Position numbers and translations under genes: made by a program. The notes under the pieces were generated by a model, which had not been told where the DNA came from, ran no database searches, and worked only from the letters and a program-made list of their open reading frames with translations. Below, one piece after another: positions 46,298-58,640 of a stretch of DNA of 64,000 nucleotides. Numbering within the stretch: position 1 is the stretch's first letter; every line of letters starts with the position of its first letter. Origin of the DNA: Erigeron canadensis (taxonomy: Eukaryota; Streptophyta; Magnoliopsida; Asterales; Asteraceae); contig NC_057762.1 in assembly GCF_010389155.1 (NCBI RefSeq), positions 10,155,513-10,219,512 of the forward strand, in the 5' to 3' direction.

Positions 46298-47286
46298 GAC
46301 ATGTGTTGATTTAATTAATATTGAAAAATTAAAGGCTGTGATTGGTCAATTTGAGTTAAGTTAGTTGCCTTTTAGTATATATTAAAATTAAGATTAAGAT
46401 AAGATTAAGATTAATATTAGGATACCCCACATTCCCACAATACATACTATATACTCAATCAAAATATAATAAATAATTTAAAAAATAACAAATGAACCCC
46501 ATATTTACCTCTTTCAAATAGAAGATCATTTTCACTTGCACCCTTTTACTTATCCTTTTCACCAACTCTCTTTAGTGATTCACCTACTTCTTTCACTTAT
46601 CCATTTCATCTCACCCCTTATAAGTGGTTTTACCGTAAATGGACAGTTAAGATGAAAGAATGCGATAAAAATAATTTTTTCATATAACATTTTACAACAT
46701 TTTTATAAACTCCAAAAATATAATATATTATAACACTCATTGAAAGGTTTCACATAATATAAATGCCCTAAATATGTTTTTGGTTACTACAATATTTAGT
46801 ATGTATAAATAAATGACTACTGATGCAATGAGGGTAATAAGTTTGATTTTGTAGCACGTATTCGTATGTATTTTCATTTAACTGCATTAGTTTCACACAT
46901 TTAATAGATTTTTTTTATGTACATTAACTTAATAGTTTGATGCACACAATAGACAATACTATTTAGACAATTTATGTATTTCGATTTATGCGAGCGTTTT
47001 ATATGTTCGTTGAGTATGACATAACATTATAATTTGTAGTATAGGTGTTTCAATAATTTGGAGTGTACGTGTGGTATAGTTTTATGTGTAGGCGATATTT
47101 GTTTTTTTGTTTTATTCTGTTTTTTTTTTTTTTTTTCCATTTTAGCTGTCATCTTTTTTCAATCTTAACACTTTGAGATCCTTCTCAATTTGACTTAAGT
47201 TATTACAATGTGCATGAAAACCGAATGTTGTGTATACAAACCAACCGTTAATATAAATAATTAATAACAATTTATATGACCACTTT
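46298..47286. other. Intergenic DNA
   Basis: AT-rich, pyrimidine-rich at 46500-46620; nothing recognised. Confidence 0.4.
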
Positions 47287-47624
47287 GCCCTTTATTTTGT
47301 TATTCAAGACAATCTATCAATTTGCTTAAAAGAAACGTGAATTTTTAAACTCAAATCAAAAAGCTAAATTTTGGAAAACAATATTTGAAATTCTTAAATA
47401 AATAAAGAAATAGAGTTTGCAATATATATAAATGAAAAAAACAATATTACTAAGCCTTTTATTTTGTTAATCAAAACAATTTATCAATTTGCTTGGAAAA
47501 AAAAATGAATTCTTAGACTCAAAATTAAAAACTAAATTTTGAGAAACAATATTTGAAATTCTTATTTGAATGAAAAAATAGAGTTTACAATACAAATAAA
47601 TGAAAAAACAGTATTAGCTAACAA
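47287..47624 (+). repeat. Tandem duplication of a unit of about 170 bp
   Basis: 47287-47454 and 47455-47624 share CTTTTATTTTGTTAWTCAA, ATCAATTTGCTT, CAATATTTGAAATTCTTA and TAGAGTTTRCAATA in the same order. The array lies just beyond the truncated end of the copia element. Confidence 0.75.
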
Positions 47625-47687
47625 ATTAATTATCGGTTAATAAAAAACTAAAAATTTATTAACAAGAAAAGTATAGATTATGTAAAA

Positions 47688-48446
47688 TCATTGTTGAATT
47701 TTATTATTAATATTAATAATAGCAGCTTGCTTACCCTTGCCTTTACCATCAAACTTGCCTTTAGCATGGTGCGATTTCTTAGATTTCTGGATCCAACCCC
47801 CATTTATCATAAAAACATTTGGGTCATTGGCCTTCTTTGGAATTGTCTTCTCATATTCAATGAGCATAGCATGAAGTTCAGTGACGCTCTTTTTCATAGA
47901 ATGCATGGTATAGTTTTGCACAAAGCCCTCATATTCCTTAGTAAGGGATTTGAGAATCATGCCAACTTTTACCTCTTTATGATAAGCGTACTCCATCGAA
48001 TCCAATTTGTCAAAAATGTTCTTCATCTTGAGCACATGACTGCTAACCGATTTACCAGATTCAATTTTCATATCATGGAGTTCCACGACTAAGTCGAATA
48101 GTTCCACTCCAGCTTGTTTTTCATACAAGGATCTAAGTTCTCTGATCATATCATATGGAGTGTAATGCTCGAATTGTTTCTGAAGCTCGGGAGACATGCT
48201 CGCAAGCATCAGACAACAAACTTCATTGAATCTAGTGTATTGAACTCTATATTCAGTTCTTTCAGCTGCTGTTGATTCAACACCTGGTTCGGTTGGCCAT
48301 TGCCTTTCAATGACATCCATGCATTCTTCAACTCTCAGAACAATTCTCAGTTGACGATACTAGTCATTGAAATTTGATCCATTAAGTTTTTCTCTTTCAA
48401 ACATTTGCCGAAAAGCATTGGTGTTTGTAGGAGGATTCAGTGCCAT
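47688..48446 (-). pseudogene. Copia Gag (Retrotran_gag/UBN2 type) with one internal stop
   Basis: The frame opens at 48446 (MALNPPTNTNAFRQMF), meets TAG at 48362-48360 where relatives have Trp (NFND-stop-YRQLR versus NFNDWFRQL in the copy at 63.5 kb), and is then open for 210 codons. Recognisable segments are LRSLYEKQAGVELFDLV, HVLKMKNIFDKL and LTKEYEGFVQNY. It ends in a Lys/Gly-rich tail without a CCHC knuckle or pol. One nonsense change separates it from an open gag. Confidence 0.8.
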
Positions 48447-50077
48447 CTACAAAACATATTAAGTTCAAAAATCAGTATTTTCGATAATAAATCCTTAAGA
48501 AATCAATTACCCAATGTTTATAAAATAAATAATTAATTTCATTAAGTCTAGGATCCAATTGACATACACTCATTTCATCAGTTGATCTGCTAGAAATGAT
48601 TGCCCTCAAAAGGTAAGTGACGAGCAGTAATTGCATTACATGTGCAATTCCTAGTAAGAATGGGACCTATAAAAGACACTTGATTCATCAAGTGATTTGT
48701 AGTCATGTTTTGTCCCATCTTTTGCCACGGGTTAAGGTCTCACCGCTTAACTTGCTTTAAGTCGTCCAACCAAGAACGCGCAAATTTGTCCACCATTGTG
48801 TACCAGTGAGTGGGATTTGCCATGCAACTGCCATTTCACCATTGTGTACCAGTGAGTAAAACAACAGCCACAAGTGTTCTTTACGAGTTGGATAGAAATG
48901 ACTTTAGTTTATTGGGTCAATCAATTTGATGTGTGATCATAAAAGTTATGTTTGAAGATTCATGCATATCTTCTATACATAATATGTTTATATAACTCAT
49001 TTTTATTTCCTTTAAATACAAAAGAGCTCGGTAGCTCCATTTGAACTTACAAAGAAGCGCAAGGGCAAAGGTTTGCGATGGACGCAATTAAAAACCCGCT
49101 CTTTCAGAAGGCTAACGCACTCCGACTTATACATCTCTTAGAGTTTGTTCAAATGGGTGAGCCGGTGTATCTTTTGATTTTAGGGCACCAATTTTATAAA
49201 CAAAATCATTATTTCAATATAGTTTAGTCAAGTTTAATATTCTAAAAACAATTTTGCACACAATTTTCTTAAAGGGCAAAACTAAACTTACTAAATATAA
49301 ACACGTAACAATTAGGTATCCATCATTGGTTAGGCCACTATGGTTTAAGATTGGCTCCCCTTTCTCAAGGAAAAGGACCACATACATCAAGTAAACTTGA
49401 TTGCGTAAGCCAAAACTTAATAACAAATTTATCACATAAACACATAAGGTGCTGATTGGAAAATTCCAGCAGCTTCATGACCCATATAGGCCTAGAGTAT
49501 GGTCGAACTGGGATTAGCACAGAACTACAAAGTTGTAGCCCCATGAGTCTAGTATCTACAGTTCAAAGGACGACTTCTAAACTCCTCACGGATTAAACGA
49601 TATGGTCATTTTAGTGGACTGGTGTCAAGCAGCAATATTAACAAATAATTATCACATTGTCAAACAATTAATTATTTTAATTATCCACCTAAATAGACTT
49701 AGTGATCAAGTAATTTTATCATTATAACTAAGTAATAATTATGAATTAATTGCATTTAAAAACTCTTGATTATTACTTCTATTTAAAAATTAAAATAAAG
49801 GTAATCCATAAACGCATGCAATTAACACATTAATCATGCAATAAATCAAAACTTGCAATTAGGGTTTCCAAAAAACAATTTTTTTTATTTAATTCCAGAT
49901 TTTTGAATTAGGGTTTTAAAAATAATAATTTTAATATTATTATTTTTTCATTATTTTATTACAATTAAACCAATTAATTAATAAAATAATCAAAAAAATT
50001 ACATATAAATTCGAAAAATATAAACCCCTAACCCCTCTTCAAGTTTTGATTTGTAGGTAATGAAAAATCATATGGGT
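48447..50077 (-). other. Leader region of the copia element
   Basis: Untranslated leader between primer site and gag. 48750-49440 matches 62520-63300 of the second copy (for example TTTACTTGATGTATGTGGTC on the minus strand), confirming they are one family. Confidence 0.65.
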
Positions 50078-50091
50078 GGCTCTTGATACCA
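50078..50091 (-). other. Primer binding site of the first copia element
   Basis: Minus strand TGGTATCAAGAGCC, four bases after the LTR end. Confidence 0.75.
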
Positions 50092-50095
50092 CTTT

Positions 50096-50781
50096 TGGAA
50101 TATATAACTAAATATCATTATTCACGAGTACGCAAACGCAAGCAAATAAAACCATGAAATTAAATAATTGACCTTGAAATAGGATTAAGGAATACCTTTT
50201 AATGTAGATGATAAAGTGAAGAACTTTAAAAGGACTTGAAGTAAATCCCTCTATGATCGCACACTAGACACCTCTTATATCGTATGCTAGTACCCCGATC
50301 ACGAACCGAACAACCCTTTGTTTTCATCCCTAAAAATCGAACCAACCAAAAACCCGAAAACCCTTTTTATTTGGGGTTCGGCCGAATCCAAGAGAGAGGG
50401 AAGAAAGGAGAAATTTAATGTGTGAATTGAATCAATAAAACCCTTATACTTAAGCCTCTATTTATAGGATTAATTTTTAGGGTTTTAGACTTGGTGACCA
50501 AGTAATCTCAAGGCCAAAACCCTTGAGAATTTTTGGCCCCCTCTATTAAGGAATTGGAGCCCAACTCTAATTTCCTTATTTCACATTTAACCTCTTTTTA
50601 ATTAATTAAATACAATTAACCTTTTAACTTATCTAAATTAATTATTTCGTGATCAAACTAATTAAAATATTACTTTAATATATTAATTAATAATATAGAG
50701 TTACCGTGTCTTTTTTGTGTGACCCCATAGGCTTAAATCATTTCTGGATATACGTTCAATTTACGTGATCATATACTAACA
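50096..50781 (-). repeat. 5' LTR of the first copia element, 686 bp
   Basis: Minus strand begins TGTTAGTATATGATCACG and ends ATATATTCCA. The start matches the other copy (TGTTGGTATGTGATCCCG), and both share ACACGGTAACTCTATATTAT. A TSD cannot be tested because the other end is lost. Confidence 0.8.
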
Positions 50782-50935
50782 GTATTGTGATTCAAAACCC
50801 GTTGAAAGACGACATTGAGCGTTACTTGCTTTCTTAATATATAATATCCTATTCATATGCTTTAGCTTAATCCAACTTAAATACTTTTTCTCAAAATGTC
50901 CATGACCGAATTCTATAATGTGTTGTTATTGTCAC

Positions 50936-51660
50936 ACCCCGACCAAGATGGGCCCAAGGAAAAGGTGACTTCTTGATAGCACAATGCAAATTATAACAAA
51001 CGACCTCTAAATGAGATGTAACTTCTTGATTCATTACATAGTTATAACAACGAGTTCACAATTTTTGATAGAGATTTTCTAAACAAAGCAACTATAATAC
51101 TAGAAAACCTCCTTTTCTTCGTGAAATATGCAGATGTGACTCGCGAGTATGCTCCATTTTTTTACCTTAGTTTCCTGAGGAATACACGTTAAAATACGTC
51201 AACATAACGTTGGTGAGTTCGTAGGTTTTTACCATAAACATTCGCATGGATCACAAGATTTCAATTTTTGTATAAATACCATAACAAATATAAAAAGACC
51301 AATAGTTTCGTATGCTATGCCTTGAGTGCCAATGCCTTAACCATTGGCACCCCTTAAGTAGTGTTTTACTCTGTAGTTTCAAATATTATATGCCCATTTT
51401 CCCCAGCTAGCATGACTAGCCCGGACATTCAACCCCGATAGTACTATCTATAATATTCACGCGTTTGTTTCACGGCTCAAGTTACCAAAAGGATTTCGTG
51501 AGTGATTGTATACATAGCTATACACAAACTATTAAAAGTACTTGTGTTCATAAAATTGAGTAATGTATTCTTACCCCAAAATATAAAATCTTTAAAAGAG
51601 GGCCTACGAGACTCACCTTGACAGAAGGGTATAGTTATAAGCGAGACAAGTTTAGCCTCA
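50936..51660 (-). repeat. Gypsy LTR remnant
   Basis: The minus strand ends GGTCGGGGTGTGACA, a typical gypsy LTR end. It contains CCTACGAACTCACCAAC and TTATGTTGACG, which recur at 30706-30735 on +. The start of the LTR is not defined and no internal region is present. Confidence 0.55.
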
Positions 51661-51901
51661 ACGAAATTGTCCTATATCAAATATTTTAATTAATCAACTA
51701 ATAATTAGTTAATAAAACATGATTTTCTTTTACAAATTATTATGTACAAGATTAATTTATTGAATTTGTATATTTCACTAAAATGTCATATCTTGTTTTA
51801 AAAACATTTATGATTATTTTTATAATACAAAAGGTTAATAAAATATAGTGTGAAACTTAGTCGGTATATCCAAATAATATCATAAAGAGTTGGATCACCA
51901 C
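51661..51901. other. Short intergenic stretch
   Basis: AT-rich, nothing recognised. Confidence 0.4.
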
Positions 51902-53350
51902 TACTACAAAACTGCAATATACCGACGGACGATATCCGTTGGAAATCCGTCGGTAAAGGCCTTTGCCGACGGATTTCCGACAGATATAGTCTATCGGAAT
52001 ATAATCGTGGGAAATCCATTTTCTGTCGGAAAATTCCGTTCGTTTGTCGGAATTCTGTCGGAAATATTCTTGGATTAATTAAAAATCTGTAGGAAAATAA
52101 AAAATTAGTGACGGATTACCAACTGTTTTTACTGACAGATTACCGACAGAAGCTTTTCCAACTGATATTTTTGACGGCTGAAAAAAAGATTTTCTTTTTT
52201 TTCCATATTTCCAGTTCACCGTATATACATATATATAAATATCCAATATACATTTATATATTGTATTTATTTGTATTAACACATGTATTTATAGAAAAAA
52301 TACAATAAAAATTAGTAATATTATAATTCACAAATTTCATACAAAATATATCAAAACTAAAAAATATACCTATAAATTCAATAAAATTCAACAAATAACA
52401 AAATTTACATTAGAAAAAAAAAATAAAAATCAGACAATTATCGTAAAATTCCAAATGTAAATCAAATCAAAAATCTATAAACCTACATATAGGTCTTCGA
52501 TATTCATTTTTTGTTTTTTCCTTTTCCATCCTTCACATGCTTTATTCTTTTAAATTTGAAAATAACAAGATATGAAACCAAATAACCACTAAATATACCT
52601 AATTTATATAAACAAAATGCAAAAACAAGATCTAAACATAATCTTGTTTCTATCTTAGCAAACAAGCCGCATAACAAATGTTTTCCATTTAATCTAGAAA
52701 AATAACATCTTTTAATCCCAAGTTAAAATTTCCGGATCTAAGAAAAAAATCAATTAGATACGTAAAGAAAACTTTTATCTAGATCAGAAACGCAAGAAAC
52801 ACCCATATGAACCCTAGATCTATCCGAAAAAACAATCATTTCAAAAACACATATATTTTGTTTTTCGTAAAGATTTAAGTTAAAAACCATTTATTTATAG
52901 ATATATACAAATATTACATCTAAGTTATGAACACCCAACCACACCTGATTGAGATTCGGCCAGAAGAAAGAAGAGAAGAAAGATTTTCGAGCAAATCCAG
53001 TGATATATGACCCAATGATACAAAAACCGAACGGATCTTACCATTTACACGCGCGATCTAGTGATTTTACATATACATGTTTCGGTTTCTTCTCAGATTC
53101 GTGAAAAGCATCTTGGGTTTCATATGTTTCGACAGATCTGTGTACATACATACACATATATTGTGTTTTTTTTAAAAAAACTTTGTTTAAAAATCGTTTA
53201 TTTGTATAGATCTTGAAGAAATTGAAGAGAGAGAGAGAGTAAAGAGAGGAAGGGAGGGAGGCCGGTTCTAGAGAGAGAGGGGAGAGAAAGTGTGAGTTGA
53301 GGAAGTGATGGGGAAATAGTAGTAGGCTAGGGTTTTGTATAACTTATTTA

Positions 53351-54190
53351 GGGAAAATTTCATATATGTCATTGATAAGTCACATAATATCGTATTTGCC
53401 CAATTTAATTTTGAAATATCACATATGCCACTCTAATACACTTAAATATCATATATGTCATTTTTAAGTAAAAGAATAATATGTGCCCAAATACATTATT
53501 AAATATTATATATGTCATCATTACTTCGAAATATAGCTAACATGTCATTGAAATTATATCAAATGCTTTAAGTTTATCATTAAAATTTAAATTTGAAGTT
53601 TTCCTCTCTTTTGTTAATTCATGAGTTTTTATTGCATCAAATGTCGTGAAGACTAATTACTAAGCAAAAATAAAAGTATCACATATAGTTGAGTCACTTA
53701 CAAACCATGATCGCAACACTTATTATATACTATGAATTGAATTGAATCGAATAACGGATTTAAAAATATCAATCAAATTAATATTTACAAACTATGGATT
53801 GAACTATAAAAACAAGAGAAAAAACGTGTGTAACTATTAATTTCAAATTTTTCATTGATGATTTTTTAAAAAAGTATTATGTTTTATTTTGACTAAACTA
53901 ATTTAATAGCGCAAATTTGATATATTTCATTGACATATTTGATGTATTTCAAATTTAACGATAAAATATATGATATTTAAAACTTTATTTGGATGATATT
54001 TAATATTTTTGTTTAACAATGACACATTTGATAATTGGTAGATTGGGAATAACATGTATGATACTTTGTTATTCAACAATGACATATTCGATATATTGAT
54101 AAGTTAAAAATGGCATATATGATATTTTAAAAATTAATTGGGCAAATATGATATTTTGTAACTTAATAGTGGCATATATAAAATTTTTCC
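53351..54190. mobile_element. MULE-like element, 840 bp, inside the CCGACGG element
   Basis: Arms of about 100 bp: left GGGAAAATTTCATATATGTC, right in reverse complement GGAAAAATTTTATATATGCC, both then sharing a TATTTGCCCAATT stretch. The flanks ACTTATTTA (53342-53350) and ACTTATGGG (54191-54199) match in six of nine bases, a possible decayed Mutator TSD. No coding sequence. Confidence 0.6.
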
Positions 54191-54838
54191 ACTTATGGGA
54201 TTTAACCTTAACTAATCTAACCCTAAGTGCCTTTGACTGTGTTTGACCGCCCAAAAACGAGAGACCCGAGATTAATTAAAATGTTTCGTCAACACATTTG
54301 ATTGTATTTATTAATACCTTTCAAACGACTATAAATATGACAATGTTAGTTAATTAATAAATCATTTTGTCAAATTTTAAGGATTTTACAGTTTCGTTTG
54401 CATTTCTATCGAACACTCATTACTTTTCGTTCTTGAATCATCATTGCTTTCTCATTAACCGACAACCTCTCATAATCATTAAAACACGCTCGGATACTTA
54501 AACTCGAATCTCATTCTCATAATATAACACTTGTTACACGTTTATAACTGCTAATTACAAGATAAACAGTAGGGCCTAATAAGCCCAATATCTTAATTGC
54601 ACATTCTCAATTTCATTTTATAGTGTTCGTCTAATATACGCCCTAACTTAAAAATTGACCTAAGCACACATTGAGATATAAATCGATACTCCTACTAATA
54701 TTGAGTGTTTCTTACTAATCTATCTTTTATAAATCGATACTCCTACTAATATTGAGAAATAAACACATTGTAGCATAAGAATGATATAGTCTTATTTGTG
54801 TAAGTAAATTTTGTTATATAAGAGAAAAGATTTTGGTT

Positions 54839-55270
54839 TAAGGCCCAATAGGCCCATTAGAATGAAATTCAAATACACACCACCCAATAGGTCCAAATAG
54901 GCGAGTTATATGCATAAGTGTCCCGTTAGGCCTAGACCAATGATAGAAGAACATATTGGGTCCATTATGAAAGTTAGAAGAGACATACATACATACATAC
55001 ATACATACATACATACATACATACATACATACACACATGAGATAACAATGATGCTTAAGGCCCAACAGACCCATTCGAGTAAAAGACAAACACACGGCCC
55101 AATAGGTCCAAATACGCGAATTATATGCATACTAGTCACGTTAGGCCCAGACGAAAGAAAGAAAAACATATTGGGCCCAGTAGGCCCAATGATGAGACAA
55201 ACACTAGAAATGAAGCTAACGAAGATTAAAGAGACATACACAGATACATATATACACATGAGACAAAAAT
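54839..55270 (+). repeat. Tandem duplication of a 215-bp unit with an (ACAT)n microsatellite
   Basis: 54839-55056 and 55057-55270 share AAGGCCCAAYAGRCCCATT, CCAATAGGTCCAAATA, TTATATGCATA and GAAGA..ACATATTGGG in order. (ACAT)12 or so at about 54983-55031 expanded in the first unit only; the second has a decayed ACATACACAGATACAT. The ORFs of 85-120 aa here are repeat artefacts. Confidence 0.8.
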
Positions 55271-56318
55271 AGAGATAAACATAAAGATTAAAATAAGATT
55301 GTTACACGTTGTAATTAAAAATAAAATTAAACATAAAAACGTGGAAAAAAAAAGGGTTGTAGAGTTTTAAATGGACTGGATTTTTAATTTTGGTATAAAG
55401 AAAGAAAAGCTTGAACTACCCAATTATATGCATTTGTTGCTTCAATAATAACATGATTGTGAAACGTGTATAAAAAACAATAAACGTGATGGAAATTTAA
55501 ATTTATGATAACATTTATAATATGATTTTTAATATGAGAATTCTAATTATGTTAGAAATTTAAATCAAATATATATATATATATATTTATATTAAATTAA
55601 AAATTAAATATATATTATTTATAAGATTTCTAGCTATATTAGGAATTTATATCAATAGGCCGTTCTCATTTTGATCTTATAGCTTTTCAAGTTTATATCA
55701 TGAAACTTGTCGAACATAATTGAAAGCGAACTATCCTATATAAATAGAAACGTTATGATTAAGTTGAAAATCTATGATAGCAAAACATGGTAAATGTGCA
55801 AATTTGATGAAAAATGTCCAAGGATAATGATAAAATTTAAAATTTTAAAAACTATAATATTTCCGACGGAGTATAAGAATTCTGTCGGTATTACCGACAG
55901 ATTCCCGACGGATTAAACAATAAAACATTATTTTGTAGAATAATAATATTTCCGACGGATTTCTGATGGAGTATCAAAGTTCGTCGGTATTCCGTAGGTA
56001 ATTTCCGACAGAAGTAATAATTAAACTTAATTTTTAAATATTTATTATTTTACCGACGGATTTCCGACATAACTTTAGGCGTCCGTCGGTATTCTGTCGC
56101 TAAATTGCGACAGATTTCCGACGGATATGCTTTGCCGTCGGTAATCTGTCGGAACTCTGTCGTAACTTTTTCAATAAGTAAATTAATTGCCGTTCTGTGG
56201 GAAGTTCGTGGGTAATCCGTCGGAAACTTCCGACAGATATTTTCCGTCGGTATTCTGCAATTTTGTAGTATTTTATCATCTAAATAGAATTTACTAAAAG
56301 GGTTTTAACAGCAATCTC

Positions 56319-57454
56319 CACTACTAGAAAAAATGTCTTTAATGACACCGATTGCGTGTCATAAAAGAGGTTAGATGATCGACACGCTTTTTGGTGTCAT
56401 AAATTGACCCGTCATAAAGCTTTATGACACGCATTTCGCACGTCATGAATTTATGACACGCTTTTATGACACCCTTTTATGACACTATTTTATGACACAT
56501 TTTTTGCGTGTCATGGTTCAAATTTTTAAAAAAAAAATATTTTTTATAAAATTACTAATATCCACACATTAAATAACAGTTAATCTCATAATACAAATAA
56601 ATACAAAAATAGCAAAAGAGCGAATTTCATATATATCAACACAATGTGTTTTTTACAACCACAAGTTAGTAACAGGTAACCTAATTGTATCTAGCTTGAC
56701 ATTGTTTCAGTAAGTTAGATGCACATCACAGGCTTCCCTTGAGTTTCTTGGTGACGGTAGCAATGTGTTTACCCTGATGGAAAGCTTGTTGCAACTCGAG
56801 CTCAGATGGTTGTCTTGACCCATCCCCTGCATACGTACACAATTGCCTTCCTTTAAAAATAAATAATAATACGTATAATAAAATATATAGATATAGCTAT
56901 AAATTGTGTATATGTATAGGTAGTGGCGGTAATGAACACAAGTGAGGAAACGAAACCCTAATTTTATTGATCTGATAAAAAACAAATCAATAAAACATAG
57001 ATGATTATCAATACACACCTCCTAACCCTAATTTTTATTAACTCAAATTGTTTATGTAGAAAACTATTTGTGAGGTTTGTGTGGGGATGATGGGGGGATG
57101 TGATTAGGGTCAGAAGAATATGGGGATGGTGATATTGGGGATGAATGGAGGTAAAGGAAGGATAGGATGGTTTTGGGGGAAAGAGTTAAATTTTTGGAGA
57201 TTTGATTTGAAATTTTTGGGAGCAAAGCTTGCCGCTGAATATTCTAGAGATGAAAGTGTCGTCTGTTTTAGGGATGACACTCAAATGTAAGTGTAGTCCG
57301 CGTTAGAGGACGTTTTTTTATGACACTAAAAATTGCCTGTGATCTAGTCTTTAGATTGTACAATATAAGTTTTTTTATGACACACTTTTTTGCGTGTCAT
57401 TATTATGCGTGTGTCATAATTTATGTGTCATTAAAGGCTATTTTTTTAGTAGTG
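56319..57454. mobile_element. CACTA element with TGACAC subterminal repeats, 1136 bp, carrying a captured exon
   Basis: The left end CACTACTAGAAAAAATG and the right end (reverse complement CACTACTAAAAAAATAG) are followed by TTTAATGACAC and arrays of ATGACACGC/GCGTGTCAT. The flanking triplets are CTC and TTC, a 3-bp TSD with one change. No transposase. The interior includes an exon of plant-gene origin on the minus strand (56726-56826). Confidence 0.8.
56726..56826 (-). pseudogene. Captured last exon of an NAD(P)H:quinone oxidoreductase (FQR1/WrbA-like)
   Basis: After a plausible acceptor TACGTATGCAG the minus strand reads [20 protein letters not shown] then [10 protein letters not shown] and a stop. 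This is the conserved C-terminal end of plant flavodoxin-fold quinone reductases ([24 protein letters not shown]). The rest of the gene is absent, so the element copied an exon fragment by transduplication. The source gene is not in this window. Confidence 0.75.
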
Positions 57455-58515
57455 TTCATTCACAAGTACGTAACTAGATTTCATATATAACTTTTGAAAC
57501 CCATTTTTAAACATGCAGAGTAACGAGATTTATCCTAGCATGGCAACGATAGATATATAAGATGGTAAATGAATTAATGAAATAGGTCGCTCAATATACC
57601 TCTAACGGATGATTAGAGACTTTGGTTACGAACTCGAAACTAGACTCGTAATTTATCTTAAAGCAACTCTCGAACAAACCCGATACAATTTAGGTAAGAT
57701 CTTAGAATTAACTCGAAACAAACTCAGACAAACTAACGACCCTTATGTTGTCATTCTTCCCTTGAAACGTGTTTGTTATTATTAATGCTGGTGTGTTGAG
57801 AATGAGAGGTAGAATTGATGTTGGTGTGATTTGGAAATGAGTTTATAAGTCCCTATTTATAGTACAATAAAAGAAGGTGATTTGATTTAAAGCTGTTAGC
57901 AAGAAGGAAGGGAAAAAGATGTATCACAATCTTATTTGTCTTACTTGTGAAGAAAGTTGCAGTGATGAAGTAGGAAGCTATAGAATGGCAAGTCTATGAG
58001 TATGAAGATAATTCTTTTAGAACTAAACATAGAGTGATGATTGAGCAGCTTTCTTTCTTTCCCTCTTGTTTTGTACGGGAACAATGAAACCAAAATGAGG
58101 GCCACCTTTGACTTTTTATTTTAATAGTTTGTCATGCTTATTTTGAGGTTTCAAATATTACAGCATATAATATTATGGTACATACAAGCTTTTAGATGTA
58201 ACAATTCCTCCATATCTAATTTAACTAAATAGTTATAGTAACTATTAAATTCTTAGTTTTCTTGTTGTGTTAAATACGCAAGGGAGATTGGATCATGTAT
58301 ATTTTTACCACAATATTACAATTAAGATTTATTTAAGTTTATTATGGCAAGACATAATACTAAATACAAAAGAATATTTGACCATTTAATTACATTATTA
58401 GTTTAACTAAGCTAAAAATAAAAATTTGCACATAGCATACATTGATTTGGTTAATATTTAAGCAAATTAATAAGAGTATCTTTGAGGGTTATTATAGTTA
58501 TCGTTTCTATTATCA
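57455..58515. other. Intergenic DNA, possible retroelement remnants
   Basis: 57590-57860 has LTR-like style (a TAAGTCCCTATTTATAG motif, TTTGGAAATGAG) but no termini. No gene recognised. Confidence 0.35.
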
Positions 58516-58640
58516 TTAATCACCGTCCCCTTGTTCATCCCCAAATATGTATACATTATATCAATTACAAAAATGGACCACCAATAAAATACGATCCATA
58601 ATAATGCATACCTACAATACATGTACAACGTGATTAATTA
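58516..58640 (+). repeat. Dispersed repeat, second copy
   Basis: Matches 44540-44660 in the same orientation (CACCGTCCCCTTGTTCAT, TGGACCACCAATAA, TACGATC.ATAATAATG). Element type unknown. Confidence 0.7.

Larger units (their letters stand above)
47688..50781 (-). mobile_element. Truncated Ty1/copia retrotransposon (5' LTR, leader and gag only)
   Basis: In minus orientation: 5' LTR 50781-50096, primer binding site 50091-50078, a leader of about 1.6 kb, then gag to 47688. No pol or 3' LTR follows in the next 3 kb, so the element is cut off within or after gag. LTR start, leader segments and gag all match the second copia copy at 59976-64000. Confidence 0.8.
51902..56270. mobile_element. CACTA-type element with CCGACGG subterminal repeats, 4.37 kb
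   Basis: Ends TACTACAAAACTGCAATATA (left) and, in reverse complement, TACTACAAAATTGCAGAATA (right). Both are followed by many copies of ACCGACGG/TTCCGACAGA in both orientations (51920-52190 and 55860-56250), the subterminal arrays of CACTA elements. No transposase was found. The 3-bp TSD is not preserved (CAC versus TTT), and the first base differs from canonical CACTAC. The interior holds a MULE-like element, a duplicated AAGGCCCAATAGG block and a purine-rich leader-like segment (53220-53340). Confidence 0.75.

Noticed and set aside
54910..55272. 117-120-aa ORFs on both strands around the (ACAT)n tract
   Set aside because: They are products of a 4-base repeat (open in most frames) and a duplicated intergenic block; no protein family.
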